Positions 1 to 7,777 of a DNA stretch of 50,150 nt are shown piece after piece. Under the pieces are notes generated by a model. The model was not told the DNA's origin. It ran no database searches and saw nothing but the letters and a program-made list of their open reading frames with translations. A program made the position numbers and the translations under genes. The DNA comes from Bacilli bacterium (GTDB lineage Bacteria; Bacillota_I; Bacilli_A; ML615J-28; CAG-313), in contig JAGBDV010000009.1 of NCBI GenBank assembly GCA_017937305.1, positions 1 to 50,150 on the forward strand, read 5' to 3'. The first letter of the stretch is position 1, and every line of letters starts with the position of its first letter.

Positions 1-80
1 ATAAGATTAATGGTCAAGCCATTAAAAAAAAATACACAGTGTGTCAAAATGAGTCGAATGATATAGCTAATTTAACTACC

Positions 81-158
81 TATTGTCATTTACATAGCAC
101 TCAGGTGCGTCGATACTTTGAGTTACGTAGCACTGACACATGTGTTAACTACGTAACT
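81..158. repeat. Palindromic intergenic repeat, copy 1
   Basis: About 60 bases here match 1785-1851 with few differences (both start TATTGTCATTTACATAG and continue ACTCAGGTG). Each copy contains an internal direct repeat: TTACATAGCACT-like and TTACGTAGCACT-like, about 34 bases apart. The 3' half folds on itself: AGTTACGTAG (121-130) pairs exactly with CTACGTAACT (149-158) around a second palindrome, ACACATGTGT (136-145). The two copies flank the ATPase gene. Its nature is unknown: a REP/MITE-like element or a protein binding site are both possible. Confidence 0.7.
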
Positions 159-342
159 TACGTGCCTAAAATAAAAAATAATACTATAAAAATAGGTCAT
201 TTTATACATAAGTGTAAATTTTGTACATTTGTAATAGTTGATTGTTATAGACATAGAATTATTAGAAATAGTATTAAAGTAATAATTAGTCTTGACTTAT
301 AGTAGAGTCGAACATAAAAACTTTATAAAATCAAATAAATGA

Positions 343-372
343 GAAGAGATTTTTTAATCTTTTCTTTTTCTG
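343..372 (+). terminator. Intrinsic terminator upstream of the DUF4143 ATPase
   Basis: GAAGAGATT (343-351), a four-base T loop and AATCTTTTC (356-364) form a stem with one G-U pair, followed by TTTTTCTGTTTT. It would end transcription entering from the left. Bases 1-342 hold no convincing gene, only the repeat at 81-158. Confidence 0.55.
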
Positions 373-436
373 TTTTAATATTTTTATTAATCAAGACACA
401 TAATTATTATTTAATTAACATATAATAATTGTGATT

Positions 437-485
437 ATATTTCGCAATTTTAAAAATTGACAAAAAATGCGAAATATGATATAAT
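437..485 (+). promoter_or_regulatory. Consensus promoter with flanking inverted repeat
   Basis: TTGACA (457-462), 17 bases, TATAAT (480-485) is a full sigma-A consensus promoter for the ATPase gene at 505. ATATTTCGCA (437-446) and TGCGAAATAT (468-477) are perfect 10-base inverted arms on either side of the -35 box, which suggests an operator. Who binds it is unknown; autoregulation is one option. Confidence 0.75.
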
Positions 486-504
486 TTATATGCGAGGTGA
501 TAAA

Positions 505-1698
505 ATGAAACTAATTACTAGAAATCACTATTTAAATAAACTAATTGATGTAAAAAATACTCCTGATATTAAGGTTATTACTGGTGTCAGAAGATGTGGA
601 AAATCTAAACTAATGGATGCTTTTATTGATATTTTAGAAAAAGAAGAAAATGCTAATGTTATTAGAATAAAATTAAACTTAAAAGAATTTGAAAAACTAA
701 AAGATAAAGAAGAGTTATATAAATATGTTCAAGATCATTATAAAAAAGAATATACGAACTATTTGCTTGTTGATGAAATCCAATTATGTACAGATTTTGA
801 AGTTATAATAAATAGTTTACATGAAGAGGAAAAATTTGATATTTATTTAACAGGTTCAAATGCCTTTTTATTATCAAGTGATTTAGCTACATTATTTGGA
901 GGAAGAGTTTTTGATATAAGCATGTTTCCTTTTTCTTTTGAAGAATATAATTTATATTATCCTAGTAATGATATAGATAAATCTTTTGATAATTATGTTG
1001 TAGAAGGTGGAATGGCAGGATCATATTTATATAAAAATAAATCTGATGGTGTTAACTATGTACGCAATATTTTAAGAACTACGATAACTAAAGATATTGT
1101 ACAAAAATATAAAATAGAAAACGAATCATTACTTATAATGATTGAAGATTTCTTAATGGATAATATTGGTAGTAAAACTTCAATCAGAAATGTTGCAAAT
1201 AAACTTACATCTAATTCGTATAAAACAAATGATAAAACTGTAGGATCATATATTGAATATTTATGTAAATCCTTTTTGTTTTATCCAATGAAGAGATATG
1301 ATATTAAAGGTAAAAAATATTTAGAATCAGATAAAAAGTATTACTTGGTAGACCTTTCATTTAGATATGCAGAACTTGGGACAAAAAATGCAGATTATGG
1401 ATATTTATATGAAAATATCGTTGCTATTGAATTATTGAGAAGAGGATATGAAGTATATGTTGGAGCATTATATGATAAAGAAGTTGATTTCGTTGCAATT
1501 AAGCAAGGCGAAAAAATATATATTCAAGTAAGTGATGATATATCAAATAAAGAAACCTTTGAAAGGGAAATAAAACCGTTACTTTCAATAAGAGATGCAT
1601 ATCCTAAAATGATTATAGCAAGAACAAAACATCCTGAAAGTCATCATGAAGGTGTTAGGATTGTAGATATAGCTAGATGGTTGTCTAATTCAAATTAA
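505..1698 (+). CDS. COG1373-family ATPase (AAA_14 + DUF4143)
   Basis: 397 residues. The start at 505 is chosen because GAGGTGA (493-499) lies just before it; an in-frame start at 457 would lie inside the promoter. N-terminal P-loop ATPase domain with Walker A GVRRCGKSK, Walker B LLVDEIQ and a downstream LTGSN motif; the C-terminal third (about residues 240-395) matches the DUF4143 region, with EVDFVAIKQG resembling its nuclease-fold-like core. Proteins of this type are common, often mobile or multicopy, in gut Bacteroidota and Bacillota, and their role is not established. It is a single-gene unit with its own consensus promoter and terminator, flanked by a repeated palindromic element. Confidence 0.85.
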   Translation: MKLITRNHYLNKLIDVKNTPDIKVITGVRRCGKSKLMDAFIDILEKEENANVIRIKLNLKEFEKLKDKEELYKYVQDHYKKEYTNYLLVDEIQLCTDFEVIINSLHEEEKFDIYLTGSNAFLLSSDLATLFGGRVFDISMFPFSFEEYNLYYPSNDIDKSFDNYVVEGGMAGSYLYKNKSDGVNYVRNILRTTITKDIVQKYKIENESLLIMIEDFLMDNIGSKTSIRNVANKLTSNSYKTNDKTVGSYIEYLCKSFLFYPMKRYDIKGKKYLESDKKYYLVDLSFRYAELGTKNADYGYLYENIVAIELLRRGYEVYVGALYDKEVDFVAIKQGEKIYIQVSDDISNKETFEREIKPLLSIRDAYPKMIIARTKHPESHHEGVRIVDIARWLSNSN

Positions 1699-1738
1699 TC
1701 TGAATACCTAAAAATTAGAATTTAATGAATACTAAGTT

Positions 1739-1780
1739 CCTATTAAAATATAAAAAAGATATTTTAATAGGGCTTTTATT
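1739..1780 (+). terminator. Terminator after the ATPase gene
   Basis: CCTATTAAAATAT (1739-1751) pairs perfectly with ATATTTTAATAGG (1759-1771) around a seven-base loop and is followed by GCTTTTATTT. It directly precedes repeat copy 2. Confidence 0.75.
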
Positions 1781-1784
1781 TACT

Positions 1785-1851
1785 TATTGTCATTTACATA
1801 GTACTCAGGTGTGTCGAAACATTTAGTTACATAGTACTGACACACCTGAGT
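1785..1851. repeat. Palindromic intergenic repeat, copy 2
   Basis: Second copy of the element at 81-158. ACTCAGGTGTGTC (1803-1815) and GACACACCTGAGT (1839-1851) are perfect 13-base inverted arms around 23 bases. TTACATAGTACT occurs twice, starting at 1794 and about 1827. The rest of 1852-2050 shows only AT-rich sequence and a terminator-like hairpin. Confidence 0.7.
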
Positions 1852-1964
1852 GCGTCTCTAAGTTATAATATGAATATTTAATTCTCAATTTTTGGATATG
1901 CACACTTGAAGTTGATTTTCTTTTTTAGAAAGTTTATTTAACTTAGAGGAAAAATTTATAAAGT

Positions 1965-2002
1965 AAAAAAATAATTAAATTTTGTTTAATTATTTTTTTT
2001 TT
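1965..2002 (+). terminator. AT-only terminator-like hairpin
   Basis: AAAAAAATAATTAAA (1965-1979) pairs with TTTAATTATTTTTTT (1985-1999) and runs into further T residues. The stem is weak because it has no G-C pairs. It could work on either strand. Confidence 0.4.
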
Positions 2003-2050
2003 AAGTTTTATTCTTTAAAAAACATAAAAATAATAAAAAAATGTTTTTAT

Positions 2051-2079
2051 TTGCATTTATAAAAAAACTATGTTAAACT
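2051..2079 (+). promoter_or_regulatory. Putative promoter of the GGDEF/EAL gene
   Basis: TTGCAT (2051-2056), 17 bases, TAAACT (2074-2079). It is a moderate match to consensus, placed about 19 bases before the chosen start. Confidence 0.45.
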
Positions 2080-2097
2080 AACGCTGAGGTGAAAATT

Positions 2098-3705
2098 ATG
2101 AAAACTTTTTTAGCAAGCGTACCTATGGAAAAGTGGAGTGATGGAGTATTTGTATTTTTATCGCTTCTTGCACTTGTTGCATTTTTAGGTTTATTATTTG
2201 TATTATTATGGAGTATAGCAAGAGAAAGAAGAAAATATTTAGAAGAAAAAAGATCATATATTGATGGTATTTTATCTTCTTCTGAAATTAAGTCTTCAAT
2301 TAACCAATTAATTTCTAAGACTTCTTTTGATATTCCATTTAACATTGTTTTATTAGATATTGATAAATATTCACAAATGGTTTCAGCATTTGGTGAAAAA
2401 ATAGCAAAAGATGTAATTGTACTTCTTGCAAATAGATTTGAAAAGACAGTTCCATTCCAAGTTCAAATTGGACGACTTGCTGATGATAAATTCTTATTTG
2501 TGTTTAAACCTGAATATGAATTTGAAGAAGTTTATCATGTAGTACAACAATTAAAAGCTATTTTTGATGAACCTGTTAGAGTAAGTTATGATGTTGAAGT
2601 TTCTTTAACTACTTCTATTGCACTATGTACATATCCAAGACATGGTAGAAATGTATCACAAATTTTAGAATCACTTAATATCGCAATCTATACTGCAAAA
2701 CGTAATGGTGGGGATAAAGTTGTTGTATATTCTGAAGATATGGGTCAAGAAGAAGAAGAAAACATTCAATATTATGAACAAGTTAAACTTGCAATTGAAA
2801 ATAAAGAATTTAAACTTCTTTATCAACCAATTGTAGATGTACAAACAGAAAAGGTTGTTGCAGCAGAAGCTCTACTTAGATGGGAACATCCAAAACTAGG
2901 TATGATTAACCCTAAAGAATTCTTAAATATTCTAGAATCTTCTGGAGATATTTATTGGGTTGGTATTTGGGGCTTAGAATCAATGATTGAAGAATATTCT
3001 GCTATTAAAGCAATGTATCCATATAAAGAAATTTCTTTATCAATCAACCTTTCAATGAAACAATTATTAAACGACCGTTTAGTAATTGATTTCATGAAGA
3101 TCTTAAAGAAATATAAAGTTCAAGCAAAATCATTCATTCTAGAATTAGAAGAATTCATCATGTTCGAACGTCATGATAAAATTAGAAATACAATTTTAAA
3201 ACTACGCGAAGCAGGATTTAAAATTGCAGTAGATGGATTCTCATTTGATCATAACACATTACTTAAAATTGAACAACTTCCAATTGACTATATTAAACTA
3301 GATTCTAACTTCATTCAAAACGATAGTAAAGAAATTATGAAACACTTAACAAACTTACTTATTACTTTTGCTAAAGAACATAATATTACTATTATTGCAG
3401 AAAGAATTGAAGAATTAGAAACAGTAGAACACTTCAAAGAATACAATATTAACTTAATCCAAGGTTACTTAATTTCTAAACCAATTAGTGAAGATGCATT
3501 TGTTACATTCATTGGTGATGATACAAATGTAATTAACAAATTACATGGTGTAGAAGAAGAACCAGAAGTAGTAGAAGAAGAAACTATAGAACAAGTAGAA
3601 GAAGAATCTTCAAAACCAAATCAAGCTGTAGAAGAAGTTCTTAACGAAGAAGTTCAAGAAGAAAAAAATGAGAATAATCAAAATATTGAAGAAAAACAAG
3701 ATTAA
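2098..3705 (+). CDS. Membrane protein with degenerate GGDEF and EAL domains
   Basis: 535 residues. Start at ATG 2098, six bases after GAGGTGA (2086-2092); the GTG at 2089 lies inside that site. One membrane segment at about 17-41, a GGDEF-like domain at about 60-215, an EAL domain at about 225-470, and a Glu-rich tail to the end. The cyclase signature is lost: RLADDKF stands where RxGGDEF is expected. The EAL domain keeps EALLRW, the NLS asparagine, LELEE, IKLD, AE and QGY. The usual DDFGTG loop reads VDGFSFD, so the second metal-binding Asp is Gly and loop 6 is changed. Known biology of such proteins suggests a c-di-GMP receptor or weak phosphodiesterase. The next element, 60 bases downstream, is a c-di-GMP riboswitch, which supports a signalling role for this locus. 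Confidence 0.88.
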   Translation: MKTFLASVPMEKWSDGVFVFLSLLALVAFLGLLFVLLWSIARERRKYLEEKRSYIDGILSSSEIKSSINQLISKTSFDIPFNIVLLDIDKYSQMVSAFGEKIAKDVIVLLANRFEKTVPFQVQIGRLADDKFLFVFKPEYEFEEVYHVVQQLKAIFDEPVRVSYDVEVSLTTSIALCTYPRHGRNVSQILESLNIAIYTAKRNGGDKVVVYSEDMGQEEEENIQYYEQVKLAIENKEFKLLYQPIVDVQTEKVVAAEALLRWEHPKLGMINPKEFLNILESSGDIYWVGIWGLESMIEEYSAIKAMYPYKEISLSINLSMKQLLNDRLVIDFMKILKKYKVQAKSFILELEEFIMFERHDKIRNTILKLREAGFKIAVDGFSFDHNTLLKIEQLPIDYIKLDSNFIQNDSKEIMKHLTNLLITFAKEHNITIIAERIEELETVEHFKEYNINLIQGYLISKPISEDAFVTFIGDDTNVINKLHGVEEEPEVVEEETIEQVEEESSKPNQAVEEVLNEEVQEEKNENNQNIEEKQD

Positions 3706-3749
3706 TAGGTGCTTTTTGTTGACATACCAAAAATAAAGGAGTAAAATAT

Positions 3750-3758
3750 TGGTATAAT
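3750..3758 (+). promoter_or_regulatory. Extended -10 promoter of surface cluster 1
   Basis: TGGTATAAT is an extended -10 element immediately before the riboswitch. TTGACA at 3719-3724 is 28 bases away, too far to be its -35 box. The second cluster uses the same TGGTATAAT. Confidence 0.6.
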
Positions 3759-3761
3759 TTA

Positions 3762-3866
3762 TGTTAAAGGCAAACCTTGAGAAATCTTGGGACGCAAAGC
3801 TAAAGGGCCTGATTATGATATGGTAGCCAGTTATCAAGTTAAATACTTTGATAACTGGCTTTTATT
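3762..3866 (+). promoter_or_regulatory. Cyclic-di-GMP-I (GEMM-I) riboswitch with terminator
   Basis: The conserved GEMM-I landmarks appear in order: GGCAAACC, a GAAA-capped hairpin, GGGACGCAAAGC, GGGCCT, then GGTAGCCAG. The 3' edge of the aptamer doubles as the 5' arm of a terminator: GCCAGTTATCAA (3826-3837) pairs with TTGATAACTGGC (3848-3859), followed by TTTTATTAT. Ligand binding therefore competes with termination. GG before CAAACC fits the c-di-GMP-type aptamer rather than the cGAMP-selective variant, but that distinction needs structural alignment. It controls the genes from 3893 on. Confidence 0.93.
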
Positions 3867-3892
3867 ATCTGCATCAGGCAGAAAGGAAGCAT

Positions 3893-4627
3893 ATGAATTT
3901 TGTTAGGTACATTAAACAACGACGTATTTTCAGAATTGGTTATTTAATTTCCGGCTGTATAATGCTTCTTTTATCTTTCTTAACATATTATGGACAAAAC
4001 TCAGGGAACTTCGTTATGTCTGTTGATGAAGATGCTTTTAAAAGAGGTATTGCAATAAGTGATTCATCAACATTTGAGACAATGAACAGATGGCTTACAG
4101 CTGATCCTGTTGAAGACGTAAGAGATACAACATTACAACATATTGATTTATTTGAAATTATCAATGCTGAAGGTGCTTATAAAGAAACAAGAAGTAACTA
4201 TCTTGCATATACATTCTTCTTAAGAAATGTAGGTACTGAAACTACTCCAGTAGATTATGAAGTAGTAATTACTAACCAATCTAAGAATATTGCAGAAGCA
4301 ATAAGAGTTATGATTATTGTTGATGGACAAGTAGCTTATGATGAACAAGGCATTAGATATATTGAATGTGAATCTAAAAAAATGTATCAAGCTCCTGACA
4401 AACATGACATTGTATACAAAGATTACTTACAAGACTTTACGTTATTTAAAACTACAGATATTATTTGTAGTGAAAGAATCTTTGATATAAGACCTGAACA
4501 AACTAAAAAAATCTCTGTTATTATGTGGTTAGAAGGTGAAGATCCAGAGTGTATTGAAACTTTAGCATCAGCTAAAATTAAAATCACAATGAATCTATCT
4601 ATCCCTAAATATACAGAATATGAATAG
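3893..4627 (+). CDS. Membrane-anchored surface protein, first gene of riboswitch cluster 1
   Basis: 244 residues. ATG 3893 follows AAAGGAAG; an upstream in-frame start at 3848 falls in the riboswitch terminator and is rejected. One N-terminal membrane segment or uncleaved signal at about 10-30, without the AWF motif of its neighbours. The rest is predicted extracellular and beta-rich. Near the C-terminus it has W-L-E-G-E-D-P-E-C (from Trp212), a motif shared with the next two proteins, so all three belong to one family. No known family is recognised. It may be a minor or basal subunit of the same surface structure. Confidence 0.75.
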   Translation: MNFVRYIKQRRIFRIGYLISGCIMLLLSFLTYYGQNSGNFVMSVDEDAFKRGIAISDSSTFETMNRWLTADPVEDVRDTTLQHIDLFEIINAEGAYKETRSNYLAYTFFLRNVGTETTPVDYEVVITNQSKNIAEAIRVMIIVDGQVAYDEQGIRYIECESKKMYQAPDKHDIVYKDYLQDFTLFKTTDIICSERIFDIRPEQTKKISVIMWLEGEDPECIETLASAKIKITMNLSIPKYTEYE

Positions 4628-4645
4628 AAAGGGGAGACTTGATAG

Positions 4646-5611
4646 ATGAAGTTAAAGAAAAAAATAACTCTATCTCTTGCAATATTGTTATTTGCAAGTG
4701 TTACATTAATAACAACAACATTTGCATGGTTCTCAATTGCCCAAGATGCAACAGTCGGAGACCTTTCAATGGAAATAAGCGGTGGTACAGAACTCTTAGT
4801 ATCACTAGATGGTATAAACTATCACGATAATATTGATACAGATTTATTAAAACAATACTTAGGTGACAAGTTAGAAGTTACTCATGTTACAACATTTGAT
4901 CAAGAAAATTATTTTTCTTCATATGACAATGAACAAGGAGCAATTGTAAATAAAGACTATTTATCGTTTGATATTTGGTTTAGAACAAATGACTTCATGT
5001 GTACAGGATTATTCTTAACAAATAACATTACACCTAATTACAACTATGAAACAGCTTTAAACAATAAGTTACGTGGAACTTACTGTTTCTCAGAAGGAGT
5101 TAAATATACAAATCCTGTTGATTTCAAATATTCTGAAACTGAAACTAGACTTGCAAACGAAACGCATACATACTATGCACAAGACGCAATGAGAATTGGA
5201 ATCAAAGAATTAAACGTAGATTTAGCACCTTTAAAAACTGAAGACAATAGAACAGATTTAAAGAAATTTATCTATGACCCTTCAGAAGATGAAGATAGAG
5301 GCTTTGGTGAAATTTATGGACAATACGATATCTTGAAACAAAGAGTCGATTCAAGTATCTTACCTCCTACAAACAAACCAAATACAATATATCAATTATC
5401 CTCTATGCAGTATAACTATTATGCTGTAAACAACAACTCCCACTGCGGAGATTTCCAACAAGGATCAGACGGTTACCTATACGCTAAAATAAACGTAACA
5501 ATCTGGTGTGAAGGTTGGGATGCTGATTGCTTAGACGGAATCCTAAAAGATAATGTCTTAATGCAATTATACTTTAGAGGGGCAGTTCCTGCTGAACCTT
5601 CTAATAACTAA
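4646..5611 (+). CDS. SipW-dependent-type exported surface protein A
   Basis: 321 residues. Start ATG 4646 after AAAGGGGAGA, 18 bases after the previous gene. Basic N-terminus, hydrophobic core and T-T-T-F-A-W-F at residues 23-29. This is the signal-peptide pattern of TasA/camelysin-class proteins processed by SipW peptidases. The mature part is acidic, Asn/Tyr-rich and likely beta-sheet, and ends with the motif W-C-E-G-W-D-A-D-C from Trp287. Inferred structural subunit of a surface filament or matrix. TasA homology is suggested only by the signal peptide and context. Confidence 0.8.
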   Translation: MKLKKKITLSLAILLFASVTLITTTFAWFSIAQDATVGDLSMEISGGTELLVSLDGINYHDNIDTDLLKQYLGDKLEVTHVTTFDQENYFSSYDNEQGAIVNKDYLSFDIWFRTNDFMCTGLFLTNNITPNYNYETALNNKLRGTYCFSEGVKYTNPVDFKYSETETRLANETHTYYAQDAMRIGIKELNVDLAPLKTEDNRTDLKKFIYDPSEDEDRGFGEIYGQYDILKQRVDSSILPPTNKPNTIYQLSSMQYNYYAVNNNSHCGDFQQGSDGYLYAKINVTIWCEGWDADCLDGILKDNVLMQLYFRGAVPAEPSNN

Positions 5612-5689
5612 ATCAGGTTTTAAGTATTATATATACTAAAACATATCAGGCTCGAAAAAAAATAAAAAAAATTAAAAGGAGAAAAAATT

Positions 5690-6700
5690 ATGAAAAAGAA
5701 TTTAACAAAAAAATTAATGCTTTCTGTGTTAACTCTTGCATTTGCTGTTGTTTCTCTAGGTGCTTCAACATTTGCATGGTTCACAACAAGTAAAGAAGCT
5801 CAAACTGAAGAAATTCAAGCTCAAGTAATTGGTGGTTCAGGTATTGAATTAGGTGTTGCTAAAATTGGCGATGTTGCTCCAACTACATATTATATTAACG
5901 AATTACCTGCATCAGCTATTAAAACAGTAATGGATGCTGCTGGTTTTGAAAAATTAAACCATGTTTCTGGTTTAAATTCTGAAACTAATTCATTCAATGA
6001 AGCTTTATATGATTTAGACAAGAACCCTGCTTCTAATAAAGATTATATTGCTTTTAGAGTATTTGTTAAGGTAAATGCTGCTGGTCAAGTTGTTTTAAAT
6101 AATGTTAATGTTTCTACAGAAAGTGCTGCAGTTAAATGGAATGCTGGTGTTCAATATAATCATGCTAATGATGATACTACTCCTGTTGGTCCAACTGAAA
6201 GTGTAGATTATAGTGTTTTAAATGCAGTTCGAGTTGCTGTTGTTCAAAAAGAATCAACAATTGAAGAAGGTGTTATCACTGGATTTGCAGGAAATAATTT
6301 TAAAGTGTATGAACAAGCTGCAGGTGCTGCAAAAGGCGAAAATAGTGTTGGTTTCAGTAAAAAAGGTGCTTATGAAATTTACAATGCTAAAACAGTTGGC
6401 ACAGACAATGATTTACCATTATTTAAAACTGCTGATGTTCCAAATTGGGCATGTGCTACTTTTGCTGATACTTATACAGTAAATGATAACGGAACTACTG
6501 ATAATGAAGAAGATGATTATAAAGAATTCGGTCAAATGGCTGATGGTGGAAAAATCACTGTATCTGTTGAAAGAGATGAAGTTATCGCATTTGATGTTTA
6601 TTTATGGGTTGAAGGTTATGATGCTGAATGTGTAAATGCTATTTTTGCTCAATACGTTTCACTAGTATTAGGCTTTAATTGGGTTGAACCTACAATCTAA
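5690..6700 (+). CDS. SipW-dependent-type exported surface protein B
   Basis: 336 residues with a strong AAAAGGAGA site. Signal peptide with A-S-T-F-A-W-F at residues 25-31. The mature protein is rich in Ala, Val, Asn and Asp. It carries the shared C-terminal motif W-V-E-G-Y-D-A-E-C from Trp306. It is the last gene before a strong terminator, the only one of the three with a long leader (78 bases), and it uses frequent GCT/GTT codons. That would suit a highly expressed major subunit, which is inference. Confidence 0.8.
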   Translation: MKKNLTKKLMLSVLTLAFAVVSLGASTFAWFTTSKEAQTEEIQAQVIGGSGIELGVAKIGDVAPTTYYINELPASAIKTVMDAAGFEKLNHVSGLNSETNSFNEALYDLDKNPASNKDYIAFRVFVKVNAAGQVVLNNVNVSTESAAVKWNAGVQYNHANDDTTPVGPTESVDYSVLNAVRVAVVQKESTIEEGVITGFAGNNFKVYEQAAGAAKGENSVGFSKKGAYEIYNAKTVGTDNDLPLFKTADVPNWACATFADTYTVNDNGTTDNEEDDYKEFGQMADGGKITVSVERDEVIAFDVYLWVEGYDAECVNAIFAQYVSLVLGFNWVEPTI

Positions 6701-6737
6701 TGCATAATTAATAATTAATAATTATTAATAAATTTAA

Positions 6738-6778
6738 TACCACAACAACAACAATTGTTGTTGTGGTATTATTCTTAA
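6738..6778 (+). terminator. Terminator after surface protein B
   Basis: ACCACAACAACAA and TTGTTGTTGTGGT form a long near-perfect stem around CAATTG-type sequence, followed by ATTATTCTT. It separates the first three surface genes from the peptidase/AAA genes. Confidence 0.8.
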
Positions 6779-6843
6779 AAAGAGATAATTTATTAAATAT
6801 ATATCGGAAATAATCAATAGAACAATTAAAATATATTAAATTA

Positions 6844-6908
6844 TTAGACTTTTAAAGATAAATATGGTATTATAAATAATAGATTAGTGTGTTAATTATC
6901 TTTAAAAG
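6844..6908 (+). promoter_or_regulatory. Promoter of the peptidase/AAA genes with perfect 13-base inverted repeat
   Basis: TTAGAC (6844-6849), 18 bases and TATTAT (6868-6873), with TGG just before the -10, form a plausible promoter. CTTTTAAAGATAA (6849-6861) and TTATCTTTAAAAG (6896-6908) are perfect inverted arms bracketing the -10 box and start site. The left arm is upstream of the likely transcript, so this looks like a DNA operator and not an RNA hairpin. Confidence 0.55.
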
Positions 6909-6927
6909 AAATGAGGTATAAATAAAA

Positions 6928-7752
6928 ATGAGTGAACAAAAAGTACAAGTTCAAGAAAAGAAATGGTATAAGATTACTAAACTTTGTGTTAATGTAGTTT
7001 TTTATGCTTTAATTGTTGTGTTGTTATTATTTTCAATAGCTAACCTTAATAAGAAAGAAGAATTTGATGTTCCTAGTATTTTTGGAAAAGGGTTTACGAC
7101 AGTACTGACTCCATCAATGGAAGGAACACAAGATGATTCATTTACTGTTAATGATTTAGTATTTTTAAATGTGTTAAATGATAGAAATCATGATAAGAAA
7201 GTATCTAAACTTGAAGTTGGAGATATCATTACATTTGAAGGATATAATGAATCGATTAATCAAGTTATTCTTAATACCCATAGAATTGTTGATATTATTG
7301 ATTATAATGGCCAAACTATCTTTATCACTCAAGGTGATAGAGTAGCAGAAATGAATGATGATTATAAGTATTCTCGTGAAGATGACTGGGATCCGGAAGT
7401 AGGGCTTTTAAATGATCGTTGTGAGTTAGTTAGTGCTGATGATGTTAAAGCTATTTATTCTGGTAAATGGGTTGGTGCTGGTAAGGCATTTAAGTTTATT
7501 CAAACTAGTAATGGTTTCTTATTGTGCATTGTTCTTCCTATTGCAATTTTCTTTGTAGTTGAGTTATTAATTGTTATTCTTAACTTTATGAAGATTAAGC
7601 AAGGTAAGCGTGAAGAAGAACATGCTGTTGAAATGGAAAAGATGAGACAAGAACAACAAAGATTGTTGGAAGAAGAAAAAGCGCGTATTCGTGCTGAAAT
7701 ATTAGCTGAACAAGCAAGAAAACAAGAAGAGGAAGAAAATAATAATAATTAG
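6928..7752 (+). CDS. SipW-like signal peptidase I, copy 1
   Basis: 274 residues. Type I signal peptidase of the archaeal/ER-like (SipW) class, which uses a Ser-His pair. Catalytic Ser63 is in TPSMEG and His118 in NTHRIVDI. Membrane segments at about 19-39 and 193-215 hold the catalytic part outside the cell. A charged coiled-coil tail of about 55 residues (222-274) should be cytoplasmic and is not typical of SipW. It lies downstream of two AWF-type substrates and 25 bases before the AAA gene. Inferred job: cleave the signal peptides of proteins A and B. The tail may contact the coiled-coil protein at 9383. Confidence 0.85.
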   Translation: MSEQKVQVQEKKWYKITKLCVNVVFYALIVVLLLFSIANLNKKEEFDVPSIFGKGFTTVLTPSMEGTQDDSFTVNDLVFLNVLNDRNHDKKVSKLEVGDIITFEGYNESINQVILNTHRIVDIIDYNGQTIFITQGDRVAEMNDDYKYSREDDWDPEVGLLNDRCELVSADDVKAIYSGKWVGAGKAFKFIQTSNGFLLCIVLPIAIFFVVELLIVILNFMKIKQGKREEEHAVEMEKMRQEQQRLLEEEKARIRAEILAEQARKQEEEENNNN

Positions 7753-7777
7753 TGTCTTTCTCTAAAGGAGAAGAAGT

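Noticed and set aside
7..25. Hairpin TTAATGG/CCATTAA followed by A residues
   Set aside because: The A-run is on the wrong side for a + strand terminator, and on the minus strand the T-run precedes the stem.
39..302. 87-residue open frame at the left edge
   Set aside because: It runs through the palindromic repeat, has no ribosome binding site and odd composition (many Cys, His, Tyr), so it is unlikely to be a gene.
3848..3892. Longer N-terminus for the first surface gene
   Set aside because: This stretch is the 3' arm and T-run of the riboswitch terminator; AAAGGAAG supports the start at 3893.
6222..6482. Second-frame open frame within surface protein B
   Set aside because: It is a shadow frame, Leu-rich from repeated GCT/GTT codons of the real gene, with no ribosome binding site.
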